Source: Desulfoarculaceae bacterium | GTDB taxonomy: Bacteria; Desulfobacterota; Desulfobulbia; Desulfobulbales; Desulfocapsaceae | Reading direction: 5' to 3' | Assembly: GCA_019429465.1 (NCBI GenBank) | Contig: JAHYIV010000015.1 | Coordinates: forward strand, 1-64,000 | DNA length: 64,000 nucleotides | Shown here: positions 1 to 10,319 of the stretch, one piece after another | How the letters are laid out: every line of letters starts with the position of its first letter | How positions within the stretch are numbered: position 1 is the stretch's first letter | Notes under the pieces: model-generated | The model's input: only the letters and a program-made list of their open reading frames with translations | The model's database searches: none | What the model was told of the DNA's origin: nothing | Position numbers and translations under genes: made by a program

Positions 1-126
1 CGAGACTCCGAATTATCTCGTCACTGCGGCGTACTCAAGTACGCCTCATTCCTCGAAATTTGCGCGCCTCGCATTTGACGCTTTTTACTTAGCCATCCCA
101 GAAATTGAGTTTTTACGAAACCATCA
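1..126 (-). repeat. MITE-A copy 1, cut by the window edge
   Basis: This is the reverse complement of the first 126 bases of the 181-bp element seen whole at 10439-10619 and 20153-20333. The visible end reads CGAAACCATCA and is followed by AGCT (127-130). The complete copies have 4-bp target duplications, so AGCT should also precede the missing 55 bases to the left. It lies 17 bp beyond the stop codon of kdsB. Confidence 0.9.
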
Positions 127-143
127 AGCTTCTACAGATAATC

Positions 144-887
144 CTACACCTTGTTTTTAAGAATCTCCTCGACCACGGCAATGTCTTCAGGACGGTCAAC
201 CCCGTGGCTTTTATGGGTGGTGATGACCACGTGGATGGGGATATTGTTTTCCAGCAGGCGCAGCTGTTCGAGCGATTCCTTTTGTTCCAGGACGCCCTTT
301 TCCAGGGCGACAAACTGTTCGAGGGTCTTCATGCGGAAGGCATAGATGCCGATGTGGCCGAGATAGCCATCCTCCCTGCCGTCACGGGGAAAGGGGATGG
401 GGAGCCGGGAGAAATAAAGGGCCTGGTTGTCCCTGCCCATGACCACCTTCACCCGATCAGGGTCTTGCGCCTCTTGGGCGCTTATTGCACGGGCCAGGGT
501 GGTGACCTGGACCTCTGGCGCGCGAAAGGGGGCGACGAGTGCAGTCAGCATTTCCGGTTCGAGTGCCGGTTCGTCACCCTGGATGTTGATAACCACTCCC
601 TCATCAGGCACCGCCAGCAGGCGCGCCGCCTCCAGTACCCGTTCGGTGCCGCAGCTATGGTTGGGGCTGGTCATGAGCACGGGGATGGAAAGGGACTCAG
701 CCGCGGAAAATATGCGCTCGTCATCGGTTGCCAGGACAACCTGCTGCAAAAGGGGACACTGGCAGGCCCGGGTATAGATATGCTGAATCATCGGTTTGCC
801 GAGGATGAGGGCCAGGGGTTTGCCCTCAAAGCGGGAAGAGGCGTAGCGGGTGGGGATGATGCCGTAGCATGGTGGCAGTGCGTTCAT
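144..887 (-). CDS. kdsB: 3-deoxy-manno-octulosonate cytidylyltransferase (CMP-Kdo synthetase)
   Basis: Activates Kdo with CTP to give CMP-Kdo, the sugar donor for the lipopolysaccharide inner core, in the cytoplasm. The 247-residue protein has the usual length for the family. The N-terminal nucleotide-binding stretch [16 protein letters not shown], the GDEP motif in [14 protein letters not shown] and the YFSRLPIPF segment are typical. It lies 9 bp downstream of waaA on the same strand, so donor synthesis and transfer are probably cotranscribed. A transposable repeat sits just beyond its stop codon. The identification is secure. Confidence 0.95.
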   Translation of the reverse strand: MNALPPCYGIIPTRYASSRFEGKPLALILGKPMIQHIYTRACQCPLLQQVVLATDDERIFSAAESLSIPVLMTSPNHSCGTERVLEAARLLAVPDEGVVINIQGDEPALEPEMLTALVAPFRAPEVQVTTLARAISAQEAQDPDRVKVVMGRDNQALYFSRLPIPFPRDGREDGYLGHIGIYAFRMKTLEQFVALEKGVLEQKESLEQLRLLENNIPIHVVITTHKSHGVDRPEDIAVVEEILKNKV

Positions 888-896
888 GGTGCTCTT

Positions 897-2255
897 TTAT
901 TGATTGTTTGATGGAAAGAGAAGGTTGTTGATCTCGGTACATGTTTTTTCGGTTCCGCCGCGACGGTTTTTTACATAGGCCATAATCTTCTGCCGTGTCT
1001 GCTGGCGTTGCAAGGGAAGCGCGGCAGTGTGCAGCAGCAGCTCAGCTGCCTCCTGCCAGTTTTCTGCCTGCAGGACCAGGTGCTGATCAATAATCTCCTG
1101 ACCTACCCATAAAAATTGGTCCCAGTGCGGACCGATAACCGGCCTGATTCCGCAGGTGAGCGGCTCCAGAAAATTTTGACCGCCCAGGGGCGCCAGGCTG
1201 CCGCCGACAAAGGCGGCGGCAGCCAGCTGGTAGGCCGGGAGCATCTCACCCATGGTGTCCCAGAGGATGATGCTGCCGTCACTGACGGGTCCTGTGGTAC
1301 GAGACCGTAATTGCCAGGGGCAGTCGTGTTTGGTCAGGATATGTTGCCACTTTTTCAGGCGGTGCATGTGCCGGGGGAAGAGGGCGATGATGATTTGCTT
1401 ATTTTTTTCCCTGAGGTAACAGATCAGCTTGATGATATCCGCCTCTTCTTCCTCTCTGACCGAACCGAGGACAATCAGCTTGGCCGCTGCCGCCAGTCGC
1501 TCTTCATCCATCCCTGGAGCGGGCGACGCTGGGGCATCCGTGCCCTGCGTCCCACGTAGGCCGTCCCTGGCCGTCACGGCAGAAGGAAACAGGTGGGCCA
1601 GGGGATTATCGACAGCAGTTGGCCCACCTTGATTGCTGATGCGGTCAAACTTGATGTTGGACACGGTAGTCACGGTCTCCTGGCCAAAGAGGGTGGTAAA
1701 ACGCGCAGCGTCATCGGCGGATATGGCCAGAATGCTCACCGGCCTGAGATGGCGCCATAAGGCGGGCCAGAGGCGATAGCGGGCTAGACTGCGGCCGGTC
1801 ATTCTGCCGTTGGCCACCAGGACCTTCACGCCCTGCTCTCTGCAGCTGTGCAGGAGGCCCGGCCATAGTTCACTCTCCAGCAGCAGCATAAGCTTTGGCC
1901 GGATGGCGGCCACGGCCCTGGCCATGAGCACGGGGTGATCAAAGGGGAGATAGGCGAGGTGAATGGTCAGTCTGTCATTTTGCTGCAGGGCCTCAACCCT
2001 GGCCTTTTCCAGGATCTCCATGCCTTGACTGGTAGAGGTGGTCAGAAGCACCCGGATTGGCCGGGGCGGATCCAGTTTCCTGATGATCTCCCATGCCAGA
2101 AATGATTCTCCCACCGAGGCCGCCTGGATCCAGAGATCAGCGGCCGCGGGAATTTCCCGCAGGGTACGTTGCCTCAATCCCTGCTGCAGTCTCTGGTTGC
2201 GACTTAACAGAGGAATGGCAATGCACCATGCCATTTGATAGATCTGCATGGCCAT
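897..2255 (-). CDS. waaA: 3-deoxy-D-manno-octulosonic acid transferase (Kdo transferase)
   Basis: Transfers Kdo from CMP-Kdo to lipid A at the inner membrane. The 452-residue protein shows the GT30-type order: an N-terminal membrane-associated helix, the QAASVGES motif, SELWPGLL, SNIKFD, then the C-terminal GSVREEEE, FPRHMHRL and FLEPLTCGIRPVIGPH segments. It is about 25 residues longer than typical homologues because a low-similarity stretch containing SPAPGMDEER lies between the FPSA and LIVLGSVR segments. That stretch is encoded by the short palindromic repeat described separately. The start is the first methionine before MQIYQMAW. It pairs with kdsB immediately downstream. Confidence 0.93.
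   Translation of the reverse strand: MAMQIYQMAWCIAIPLLSRNQRLQQGLRQRTLREIPAAADLWIQAASVGESFLAWEIIRKLDPPRPIRVLLTTSTSQGMEILEKARVEALQQNDRLTIHLAYLPFDHPVLMARAVAAIRPKLMLLLESELWPGLLHSCREQGVKVLVANGRMTGRSLARYRLWPALWRHLRPVSILAISADDAARFTTLFGQETVTTVSNIKFDRISNQGGPTAVDNPLAHLFPSAVTARDGLRGTQGTDAPASPAPGMDEERLAAAAKLIVLGSVREEEEADIIKLICYLREKNKQIIIALFPRHMHRLKKWQHILTKHDCPWQLRSRTTGPVSDGSIILWDTMGEMLPAYQLAAAAFVGGSLAPLGGQNFLEPLTCGIRPVIGPHWDQFLWVGQEIIDQHLVLQAENWQEAAELLLHTAALPLQRQQTRQKIMAYVKNRRGGTEKTCTEINNLLFPSNNQ
1496..1575 (+). repeat. In-frame palindromic coding insert in waaA
   Basis: Contains the shared core GTCGCTCTTCATCCATCCCT followed by GGAGCGGGCGAC. The same core occurs inside dapF, purF, ispDF and nfo. Relative to the waaA reading direction it is inverted compared with the purF, ispDF and nfo copies, and is read as SPAPGMDEER. 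The exact boundaries are uncertain here because the flanking direct repeats are degenerate. It enlarges a loop between the two transferase lobes without breaking the frame. Confidence 0.7.
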
Positions 2256-2357
2256 CCGGATGGACAGCGGAGTTCTGGTCTCCGGGAGGGGTTTGTTGCT
2301 GGGTAGTTGAGTGGAAATTCGCGTGTCTCCAGGCTGGTCTTGTTTGACGGCTCTGTT

Positions 2358-2540
2358 CTATGACTGGACGGTAAAGTTGTTTTGTAACGGTTGGCTACGC
2401 TGCCTCGCCAGCAGCCAGGAGATCATGCTGGTTGGCGTCCGCCGCTGATAGACCATGTGCAGCAGGGCGCTGAGAAAGTGGACCTGGCCTACGATAAGGA
2501 AGGTGTAGGAAAAGGCCGGTTGAAGCCACTCTATGTGCAT
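2358..2540 (-). pseudogene. Possible N-terminal fragment of a cardiolipin synthase
   Basis: A 60-codon reading frame contains a hydrophobic helix followed by HMVYQRRTPTSMISWLLA. This resembles the PLDc_N membrane region of cardiolipin synthases (a hydrophobic stretch, then R-R-x-P-x-S-x-x-x-W-x-L). The similarity stops after WLLA and the frame ends 14 codons later. No HKD phospholipase motifs follow in any frame before waaA. I read it as a decayed fragment, but so short a match could be coincidental. The rest of 2256-2849 shows no gene, apart from a hairpin at 2731-2756. Confidence 0.4.
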
Positions 2541-2730
2541 GGGGCAAATGTGAGTTCGTTTTTCAGAGGTTGTTTGGTCGCAAGAATGAACGGTGTTATT
2601 TGCCTGCGGAAGGCAACAAAGTCAATGGCGCTGGCCTGAGCATTGACTTTGAGGGTGGCCCGTCACGGTTGTCATGGCCTTTTCCTGAATCCGGCAGTCG
2701 AGCCTTTTGTCTATCCGTTCATTGGTCTGC

Positions 2731-2756
2731 CTGGCAGGTCAAGCCTGACCTGCCAG
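2731..2756. terminator. Perfect 11-bp hairpin, terminator-like
   Basis: CTGGCAGGTCA and TGACCTGCCAG form a perfect stem with the 4-base loop AGCC. There is no U-run on either side, so it may not be a classical intrinsic terminator. It lies about 95 bp beyond the stop codon of the leftward gene that ends at 2850. Confidence 0.45.
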
Positions 2757-2849
2757 ATGTATAATCGCCCTAACGACATTTGGCAAGAGGGTCAGGTGGC
2801 TCTGTTCTCCTGTTGCCTCCCATAAAAAAGAACTCATTCTTCCTTTTTG

Positions 2850-4160
2850 TTAGTTTCCCTCTATCAGTTTACGGAATAGTTTGATCTGGGCGGCGCGGAT
2901 CTCATCCATCTTCAGGCGATAGATATCGATGGGGAAGAGGAAATCCGCCACCCCGGTGTCGAAGATCCGCTTGACCTCATACTCGTCATGGGCCACATCC
3001 CGCTGGTAGATATAGTTAAGATAGGAGCGGTTGGTGTGGATGATGAATTCCACCCGTATCCCTCCCAGTCTGGCAAAGAATTTCAACATCGGGGTCTGGT
3101 TGGAACTGCCCGTGGCCGTGTTCCCGTATTGACCGCCGGTCAGGGTGTCGGAGATATCCTCCAGGGTCATGAGCGAGCCTGCCTCTACGGCGCTGCGGGT
3201 CAGGTGGCGGATGAAACATTTGACATCACCCACCGAGTTGAGCACCGCCATCAGGCCCAGCTCGTCATCGACGGCCACGGCTGGATTTTTTTCGTTTTTG
3301 CGCAACAGCTTCAGGACCTTGGCCGCCGGCGGTTTTTTCCTGATGGTGACGTAGATCGGCACCTCCCGGCCCTGGCTGCGAAAACGGCGGCGCTTGATCA
3401 GGGTCAGTTTCTCGCCGGACGTGGGTGTCAGCGCTCGGGCCTGCTCTTCAGAGAGGACGGTCACTTCCCGGCAGCTGAAATCATCGGGGTGGTGGTGGCT
3501 GTGCAGATACTTGATCTCCAGATCGCCGATCTTGAGACTGGGGCTCCAGACATGGGCATTGAGAAAACGAAGGAAATCCGAGAACCTGGTCTCGATATCG
3601 GTCTCCCGTTCCCGCTGGTCGATGGACCCGGCGAGATTCATGAGCACCAGCTTGCGTTTGGCCTCAAAGCGGGCCTTGCGGTGAAAACGCTCGTCAAAGA
3701 CGATGAGCAGCAGGTCCACCGGGTCATTGGTGGTTTCGATCTCATTGGTGGTCTCGATATGCGAGCGATAGGGGGCCAGGACCTTGGCGCGCAGGGAATT
3801 GACCACATCATCGGCGGTGCGGGCGTAGTCGTGCAGGTAACGGCCGATGTCATGGCTGGCACCGTCGAGTCCGAACATGTTTCCTAACAGGATACGGGCG
3901 TGGGCCACGGTTTTTTGGCGCAGTTTGCGGTCATGGATCAGGGCCAGGATCTCATCAAAGGAGCTGATCCCCAGAAAATCGAAGATCTGACTGCGAACGG
4001 CGCGATATTTGGTCTTCAGCAGTTGGTTGCCTTCCAGTGTGCGCACCCAGTTCTTGGCCTCCCTGGAAAAGGGATGGGCAAAGGGTGGCAGTTCGCCCAC
4101 CGCAAAGGGGCCGTCCTGCAGCATGGATGTAAAGATGGATTTCTTGTTCAGGAGATTCAT
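2850..4160 (-). CDS. Conserved hypothetical protein, about 436 residues
   Basis: I do not recognise the family with confidence. The protein is soluble, rich in Arg/Lys and Asp/Glu, and has no signal peptide. A C-terminal part (GGIRVEFIIHTNRSYLN, then HDEYEVKRIFD and FLFPIDIY) loosely recalls nucleotidyltransferase-fold proteins of the RelA/SpoT type, but the catalytic residues cannot be assigned. The frame is open to 4199. I prefer the internal ATG at 4160 because CAGGA lies 7-8 bases upstream of it, while the first ATG has no ribosome-binding site. It stands alone between a repeat-scarred region and the broken uspA. Confidence 0.7.
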   Translation of the reverse strand: MNLLNKKSIFTSMLQDGPFAVGELPPFAHPFSREAKNWVRTLEGNQLLKTKYRAVRSQIFDFLGISSFDEILALIHDRKLRQKTVAHARILLGNMFGLDGASHDIGRYLHDYARTADDVVNSLRAKVLAPYRSHIETTNEIETTNDPVDLLLIVFDERFHRKARFEAKRKLVLMNLAGSIDQRERETDIETRFSDFLRFLNAHVWSPSLKIGDLEIKYLHSHHHPDDFSCREVTVLSEEQARALTPTSGEKLTLIKRRRFRSQGREVPIYVTIRKKPPAAKVLKLLRKNEKNPAVAVDDELGLMAVLNSVGDVKCFIRHLTRSAVEAGSLMTLEDISDTLTGGQYGNTATGSSNQTPMLKFFARLGGIRVEFIIHTNRSYLNYIYQRDVAHDEYEVKRIFDTGVADFLFPIDIYRLKMDEIRAAQIKLFRKLIEGN

Positions 4161-4824
4161 GGTGTTGATCCTGTTTTTTTTTAATATCTTCCGTGTCACT
4201 TAAACGCGTACCTGGTCCCTGCGCCTGTTCATGCCGTTACTCAGGGCAGATTCGAGTCTGCGCGGACCTGGAGCCAGTCATTTCTTAACAAAAATTCTCC
4301 CCCATCTCGTTGGGGAAGATCACTCAGATAAATAATACCCTTGTCGCTCAACATAACCTAGATCTCAATGAGGTGGCGTCGGATATTTGAGAATTTCTCT
4401 CAGGGAGAGAAGGAACTCATTTTTCGAGTCCCTAAGGAGGTAATGCTGTGATATTTATCCGGACAGGTTTTGGTGTGATGGCAGTGGAGAGCGAAAACAG
4501 AACATATCAACAGGGTTCCCTCTTTGTGATTCACCAAGAGAAGAGACTTGACCAGCCTGTTTGTCAGGCTAGTATACATTTACAGCAGCAATGCGCCACC
4601 AATAAATTTTTTGAAAAAACAGGAAAAAAGTATAAGATAAATCCAGTAATTGGTTGAGCATTGAGTCTATTGAGGCGGATGCAGAGGCAAGCAGTTGCAG
4701 GATTTAGGTATAACCTGAAGTAAAAAAAACAGTGAGTTGTGAAGTGAACAGGATCCAGAGAAAATCCGCCGCAACGGAATTAATCTTCATTCATAGCCGG
4801 GAAGCGATGGAAAGGGAGTCAGCC
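4161..4824. other. Intergenic region without a convincing gene
   Basis: A 69-codon frame from GTG at 4448 has a good AAGGAGG at 4434-4440, but its translation shows no recognisable domain, and an ATG TGA-type dead frame starts at the same site. The segment ATTTTTCGAGTCCCTAAG near 4418-4435 recurs at about 46859-46876, which points to a small dispersed repeat. I see nothing else that can be supported. Confidence 0.4.
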
Positions 4825-5276
4825 ATGTACTAATCCATATTAGTACCTCTTGATGGATCCAGACGGGCTGAAGCAATTTTGTGTCATGTCGAGCAAATGG
4901 CCATAAAATTTGGCGCCATGATTATTCTGCTCACCTGTGTCGAGCAAAAACTCGTCGTCTACACAGGGGACATGGAAATTCCCGCCATGATGCAGAGCGA
5001 TGAGGATATGGTGCAGCGGACCCAAACCGCGAAGTCATATCTCCAGGAAGTGCAGGCGAAACTGGAACAGCAGGGTATCCAGGTAAGCACGACGATCATG
5101 CAAGGCCCGCCGGTTGAAGCTCTTCTGGCTGTTGCCGCCCAGGAAAACGTTGATATGATCGCCATTGCCAGCCACGGACGCAGCGGTCTGGGCCGGGTTT
5201 TCTACGGCAGTGTGGCCGCGGGCGTCTGCAACGGGTGGATCGCCCTCTCCTTATTATCCGCGTCCCAGAGGACTGA
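4825..5276 (+). pseudogene. UspA-family universal stress protein, broken by a stop and a frameshift
   Basis: From ATG 4825, preceded by AGGGAG, the reading is M-Y-stop-S-I-L-V-P-L-D-G-S. That is the usual UspA start with TAA (4831-4833) as codon 3. The frame continues through MIILLTCV, a PVEALLAVA segment and the nucleotide-binding motif SHGRSGLGRVFYGSVA. Near 5232 one base is missing. Restoring it gives N-R-V-D-R-P-L-L-I-I-R-V-P-E-D and a stop at 5274-5276, exactly the normal UspA C-terminus and length (about 150 residues). TAA cannot be recoded as selenocysteine. The gene is either decayed or carries two sequencing errors. Confidence 0.88.
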
Positions 5277-5392
5277 GAAAAAAGCAGGCAGGTTTGTCGG
5301 CAACCCTCTTTTCTCTCTGTCCGTTACTGCACAGTTCAACCCCCTGGCTGCAGTGCAGGTCCTGAATCCCCTCATGGAAAAGGAGTGATGTT

Positions 5393-6223
5393 ATGGAGAA
5401 GTCAATGTTCAATTTTCAGGTTGATGAAAAGCGTTGTATCGAGTGTGGAGAATGTGCCCTGGAGTGTCCGGCCGGGGTCATTACCATGGATACCACCCCG
5501 CAATTCAATGAGGATGGAGGCTGTTTCCGGTGCCAGCACTGTCTTGCCGTCTGTCCGACCGGCGCCGTATCGATTCTCGGCAGGAATCCGGATGAGAGCC
5601 AAGCGCTCGCTGGTGCCTTTCCCTCCCCGGACCAGATGACCGCCCTGATCAAAGGACGCCGGTCCGTGCGCCGTTACCGTGATGAGGAGGTAGCCGCCGA
5701 CCTGATCGACGAGCTCCTGGACTGTGCCGGCCATGCCCCCACCGGGGTCAATGCCCAGGGCGTGCTGTTTACCGTGGTCAAAGAGCGTGCGGTCATGAAT
5801 GCGCTGCGCCAGGAGATCATGGAACGGCTCGGGAGGCTCAAGGAGAGCGGCGGGCTGCCGGAGGGCTTTGTCGGCCAGTATATGGGCGGAGCCGTCAAGG
5901 GCTGGCTGGAGGAGGGCAGGGATATCATCTTCCGGGGCGCGCCCCACCTGCTCATCTCCAGCGCCCCCAAGGCCGCCCCCTGTCCGGCCCAGGACACCCT
6001 GATCGCCCTCACCACCTTTCAGCTGATCGCCCACGCCCGTGGCCTCGGTACGGTCTGGGACGGCATGTTCATGATGGCGCTCTCTCTCTGCCCGGATCTG
6101 GCAGGGAGGCTCGGTATCCCGGAACAGCACCTGCTGGGCTACGCCATGGTCTTTGGCTGGCCGGCCGTCGAGTATCACCGCACCGTGCAGCGTGGGCCGG
6201 CCCAGGTCAATGTGGTGAGCTGA
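5393..6223 (+). CDS. Ferredoxin-nitroreductase fusion protein
   Basis: The first 60 residues hold two 4Fe-4S motifs, CIECGECALECP (from Cys15) and CFRCQHCLAVCP (from Cys44). From about residue 80 there is an FMN-dependent nitroreductase domain starting with KGRRSVRRYRDEEV. It probably passes electrons from the iron-sulfur clusters to flavin and then to an unknown substrate, in the cytoplasm. The length of 276 is normal for this fused family in anaerobes. It follows the uspA remnant by about 115 bp. The physiological substrate cannot be read from the sequence. Confidence 0.9.
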   Translation: MEKSMFNFQVDEKRCIECGECALECPAGVITMDTTPQFNEDGGCFRCQHCLAVCPTGAVSILGRNPDESQALAGAFPSPDQMTALIKGRRSVRRYRDEEVAADLIDELLDCAGHAPTGVNAQGVLFTVVKERAVMNALRQEIMERLGRLKESGGLPEGFVGQYMGGAVKGWLEEGRDIIFRGAPHLLISSAPKAAPCPAQDTLIALTTFQLIAHARGLGTVWDGMFMMALSLCPDLAGRLGIPEQHLLGYAMVFGWPAVEYHRTVQRGPAQVNVVS

Positions 6224-6674
6224 GGGCGGCGGCTCTGGTCTCTCCTGTGCACGCAGCGGGGCACCCGGTTCCATTCCGCATCCGATCAAAGGCTGCACAC
6301 CGCCAACGAATGACGGCTGGCCGCTGCAAGCCTCTGCTCCTCACTTTTTCAAGCCGAAGAAAATAAATAAGATATTGAAACAAGAAGGAAGAGGCCAGGC
6401 ACCATGGCGGCTCCCGGTTGCTTGATGAGAGGGCTCCAGCGGAGATGATATTTGCAATTCCGACCAGGATATGCTAATTTTGCACGCATCTTGCGTCCCT
6501 GGCGCCGAGGCAGTCATCAAGAGCGTCCGCCTCGGCCACAGCGGAATTCAGAGGTCAGGCGCATCTTCCAGCAGCGAGACGTCGTTTGCAAATAGACGGC
6601 ATCCCTGCCGGCCTGACCAGTCACCAGCAGATACTACACTCTGCAGTCACCTGCAAAACAACCAAGGAGCCCAC

Positions 6675-8900
6675 ATGGCCACACCACGGATCATCTATAC
6701 GGCAATCGACGAGGCGCCCGCTCTGGCGACCTGTTCCCTGTTCCCCATTCTTCAGGCCTACACCAAGGGTTCCGGCATTGAGCTCGAGCAGTATGATATC
6801 TCCCTGGCTGGCCGGATTATAGCCAACTTTCCTGAATACCTGACCGAAGAGCAACGTCTCCCCGACTATCTCACGGCCTTGAGTCAGCTCATCAGGCAGC
6901 CGTATGCCAATATCATCAAGCTGCCCAACATCAGCGCCTCGGAACCCCAGCTGTTGGAGGCCATCAAGGAGTTGCAGGGACAAGGCTATGCCATTCCGGA
7001 TTACCCCCGGGACCCCAGGACTGATGACGAGAAGAGTGTCTACGCCAAGTACTCAAAGGTGCTGGGCAGTGCTGTCAATCCTGTCCTGCGCGAGGGCAAC
7101 TCCGACCGGCGGGCAGCTGACTCGGTCAAGAAGTTTGGTCAGAAGAATCCGCACCGGCTGATGAAACCCTGGCCTGCAGAGAGCAAATCACGGGTCGCGC
7201 ACATGACCGCAGGAGATTTCTACAGCAGCGAACAATCCGTCACTCTCGAAAAAGCCTGTGATGTCCGCATTGAATTCGTGGCCGAAGATGGCGCAATCAC
7301 AGTTCTCAAGGAGAAATTGGGGCTCCTGGCAGGCGAGGTCGTCGATTCCTCGGTCATGAACGTCCGCGCCCTCCGCGCCTTCTACAGCGAGCAGATCGCC
7401 GCGGCAAAGAATGACGGCGTCCTGCTCTCCCTGCATCTCAAGGCCACTATGATGAAGGTCTCCGATCCGGTCATGTTCGGTCATTGCGTTACCGTCTTCT
7501 ATCAGGATGTCTTTACCAGGCACGCCGCAGTCATCAAGGAGCTGGGCGTCAATGTCAACAATGGCTTCAGTGACCTGCTGACCAGGATCGCGAATCTGCC
7601 GGAGGGGCAACGCCGCGAAATTGAGGCAGATATCGCGGCGGTCTATCAGAAGAGCTGCCAGCTGGCCATGGTCGACTCCAGCAAGGGCATCACCAATCTC
7701 CATCTGCCCAATAATGTCATTGTTGATGCCTCCATGCCCGTCGTGATCCGCGACGGCGGGCGGATGTGGGGGCCTGACGACAAGCTCCGCGACACCATCG
7801 CCATGATTCCCGATCGCTGCTACGCCACCATCTATCAGACAGTCATTGATGATTGCAACCGGAACGGGGCTTTTGATCCGGCCACCATGGGCAGCGTCGA
7901 TAATGTCGGCCTGATGGCGCAGAAGGCCGAGGAATACGGCTCGCACGACAAGACCTTCATCGCCCCGGGCGCCGGTACTATCCGCTTGGTGGATGGCGCC
8001 GGCATAACCCTGCTGGAACAGGGTGTCGAAAAAGATGACATCTTCAGGGCCTGCCAGACCAAGGATGCCCCGATCCAGGACTGGATTAAACTGGCTGTCA
8101 CCAGGGCCCGGGCAACCGGTGCCCCGGCAATCTTCTGGCTCGACGAAAACCGGGCCCACGACACCCAGCTCATCGCCAAGGTGACGACCTACCTGCCCAA
8201 TCACGACACCAGCGGCCTGGATATCAGGATCATGCATCCTGATGCGGGCATGCGCTTCTCGCTGGAGCGGATCAGAAAGGGAGAACGCACGATCTCAGTG
8301 ACCGGCAATATCCTGCGCGACTACCTCACGGACCTCTTCCCGATCCTGGAGCTGGGCACCAGCGCCAAGATGCTCTCTATCGTCCCGTTGATGAACGGCG
8401 GTGGCATGTTTGAGACCGGGGCCGGCGGTTCTGCCCCGAAACATGTGCAGCAATTCCTCAAAGAGGGCCATCTGCGTTGGGATTCCCTCGGTGAATTCTG
8501 CGCCCTGGTCCCGTCATTTGAGCACATCGCCGCCACCTTCAACCTCAAGAGCGCCGGCCTTTTGGCCAGAACCATGGATCAGGCCATCGGCCTGCATCTG
8601 GAAAACAGGCGCTCACCTTCGCGCAAGGTGGGGGAACTTGACACCCGGGGCAGTCATTTTTATCTGGCCCTCTATTGGGCACAGAGTCTTGCCGAGCAGA
8701 CCGAAGATACCGGTCTGCAGGCACGCTTTGGCAGGATGGCCGCAGCCCTTGCCGCGGATGAAGACAAGATTGTGAGCGAACTGGCCCAGGCCCAGGGCCA
8801 GCCCGTGGATATCGGCGGCTACTACCATCCGGACCAGGAAAAGCTGACCCGGGCCATGCGTCCGAGCGCGACCTTCAACGCCATCATCGATACGATGTAG
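6675..8900 (+). CDS. icd: Monomeric NADP-dependent isocitrate dehydrogenase
   Basis: Oxidatively decarboxylates isocitrate to 2-oxoglutarate. This is the large single-chain type (741 residues here), unrelated in length to the dimeric enzyme of about 415 residues. Supporting segments are [57 protein letters not shown], the AHMTAGDFY region and the C-terminal [15 protein letters not shown]. The start at 6675 follows AAGGAG by 5 bases. The frame stays open upstream to 6471, but that stretch has no family similarity. A strong terminator follows at 8981-9017, so it appears monocistronic. Confidence 0.96.
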   Translation: MATPRIIYTAIDEAPALATCSLFPILQAYTKGSGIELEQYDISLAGRIIANFPEYLTEEQRLPDYLTALSQLIRQPYANIIKLPNISASEPQLLEAIKELQGQGYAIPDYPRDPRTDDEKSVYAKYSKVLGSAVNPVLREGNSDRRAADSVKKFGQKNPHRLMKPWPAESKSRVAHMTAGDFYSSEQSVTLEKACDVRIEFVAEDGAITVLKEKLGLLAGEVVDSSVMNVRALRAFYSEQIAAAKNDGVLLSLHLKATMMKVSDPVMFGHCVTVFYQDVFTRHAAVIKELGVNVNNGFSDLLTRIANLPEGQRREIEADIAAVYQKSCQLAMVDSSKGITNLHLPNNVIVDASMPVVIRDGGRMWGPDDKLRDTIAMIPDRCYATIYQTVIDDCNRNGAFDPATMGSVDNVGLMAQKAEEYGSHDKTFIAPGAGTIRLVDGAGITLLEQGVEKDDIFRACQTKDAPIQDWIKLAVTRARATGAPAIFWLDENRAHDTQLIAKVTTYLPNHDTSGLDIRIMHPDAGMRFSLERIRKGERTISVTGNILRDYLTDLFPILELGTSAKMLSIVPLMNGGGMFETGAGGSAPKHVQQFLKEGHLRWDSLGEFCALVPSFEHIAATFNLKSAGLLARTMDQAIGLHLENRRSPSRKVGELDTRGSHFYLALYWAQSLAEQTEDTGLQARFGRMAAALAADEDKIVSELAQAQGQPVDIGGYYHPDQEKLTRAMRPSATFNAIIDTM

Positions 8901-8980
8901 CCAAGGAGCGCGGAGGCGGACAGCCAAGCGGGTATTGCCCCAGGTCATCCGCCTAGTCGAGTACTCATGCCGAATCATGC

Positions 8981-9017
8981 AAAAAGGCCCGCCATGTAAA
9001 TCATGGCGGGCCTTTTT
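8981..9017. terminator. Bidirectional intrinsic terminator after icd
   Basis: AAAAAGGCCCGCCATG and CATGGCGGGCCTTTTT form a perfect 16-bp stem around TAAAT. There is a U-run for rightward transcription and an A-run on the other side. Confidence 0.93.
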
Positions 9018-9536
9018 GTCTTTGCGTGATCCACGGATGGTGGATCATTGCTGCTGGGCAAAGCCACTCCAGAAGAGCTTCGTCTGATCCGTAAAAAATA
9101 TTCCGTGGGAAGAGGTAATGTCTCTTCTCTGCAAATAACCTCCTTCAACCCATCAACCTGGAAGGGCTTGATCTTCTGCCATGTTGCTGCTTCTGACTGA
9201 TCTGCCTGGTAATGCGGGCCTGGCCTTGTATGCTCATCTTGGCTGGCGAAAGACCCGGCTTGTTGGTCTCGGAAAATACATCGTTCCGTTCCCATCAAAA
9301 TTTACGGCACGAATGTATAATTGTACAATTGTGTATATTCGCTGCTGGTGATTATTCAAAAATGTAGTTTATATTGATGGCGATATTTGCTGTGTATCTT
9401 TGCTGTTTCAGGATGTTACACGCTGTGCGTGTGTTTTTTTGATGTTGGCATGGAACTTGTAACCATGAAGGTACACAGAAGACGGGCCTCAGGCCCTTGA
9501 CAATACTTTCATGAGGTAGAGAAAAGGAGAGAGAAA
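9018..9536 (+). other. Intergenic region with a weak sigma-54-like site
   Basis: Around 9205-9260 one frame reads N-A-G-L-A-L-Y-A-H-L-G-W-R-K, which resembles the end of a GNAT acetyltransferase. No complete gene surrounds it, so it may be a remnant. At 9445-9461, TTGGCATG-N4-TTGTA has the -24 GG of a sigma-54 promoter but GT instead of GC at -12. It would start transcription about 60 bases before the next gene. Both readings are tentative. Confidence 0.3.
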
Positions 9537-10319
9537 ATGAGTGCAGTCGCAAAGAAATTAATGGGCGGAGTTGCTGCAGCCGGGGTTTGTCTTGTCATGT
9601 CTTCCGGTATGGCCTGTGCCGAGGAAGAAAAACCGACGGCCGATCTGACCGTTGGGGCCTACAGTCAGTATATCTGGCGGGGCTTTGAGCTGAGCAAGGA
9701 CAGCATTGTGGTGCAGCCTTCCATGACGGTGGCCTACAAGGGTTTTTCCGCCAACCTCTGGGGGAACCTTGATACTGATCCCTCTTCCGGTACCACCGAT
9801 GAATCGAATAACTGGAATGAGACAGACATGACCCTGGCCTATGGCTGGGAAATGGGTCCGGCCGCTTTCTCTGTCGGCTACATCTACTACGCCCTTGAAG
9901 GTGATGATACCCAGGAATTTTTTGCCAGTGCCGCCCTGGATACCCTCCTGGCGCCGACCCTGACCGTCTACCGTGACACCGACGCCTTCCCCGGCTGGTA
10001 TGCGACCCTGGGGGTATCCCATTCTTTCCCGGTTTCAGAAGAGATCACCCTGGATCTGGGCGCTCTGGTAGGTTATCTCGCCGCGGATGAGGCCACAACC
10101 TATGCCGAAGCCGATGGCAGCAAGTACAGTAATTTTCATGACGGGGTGTTGTCAGTGGGCCTCACCGTGCCGGTGAACCAGTACATCACCGTCACCCCGA
10201 AGATCAGCTATACCTTCGCCTTGAGCAGTGATGCCGAGGATCTTATGCGGGATAGCAGCAAGGATGGAAACGACGATGACTTCATCTATGGCGGGGTGGC
10301 CGTGAGCCTGGCGTTTTAA
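9537..10319 (+). CDS. Outer-membrane beta-barrel protein, TorF/Gcw_chp-like
   Basis: A 260-residue exported protein: signal peptide of about 29 residues ending S-G-M-A-C-A, then alternating amphipathic strands and a C-terminal phenylalanine (VAVSLAF), as in outer-membrane barrels. The segment [20 protein letters not shown] matches the YxxRGxxxS start of the TorF/Gcw_chp putative porin family. The gene has AAAGGAGAG before its ATG. The substrate is unknown. It directly abuts the truncated modC, so a deletion probably brought the two together. Confidence 0.8.
   Translation: MSAVAKKLMGGVAAAGVCLVMSSGMACAEEEKPTADLTVGAYSQYIWRGFELSKDSIVVQPSMTVAYKGFSANLWGNLDTDPSSGTTDESNNWNETDMTLAYGWEMGPAAFSVGYIYYALEGDDTQEFFASAALDTLLAPTLTVYRDTDAFPGWYATLGVSHSFPVSEEITLDLGALVGYLAADEATTYAEADGSKYSNFHDGVLSVGLTVPVNQYITVTPKISYTFALSSDAEDLMRDSSKDGNDDDFIYGGVAVSLAF

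Noticed and set aside
4448-4657. 69-codon frame behind a good AAGGAGG
   Set aside because: The ribosome-binding site is attractive, but the translation has no recognisable features and there is no conserved context.
6471-6674. N-terminal extension of isocitrate dehydrogenase
   Set aside because: The extra 68 codons have no family similarity, while ATG 6675 has a proper ribosome-binding site and matches homologues.
9200-9300. GNAT acetyltransferase remnant
   Set aside because: Only one short motif-like stretch is visible, too little to call a gene.
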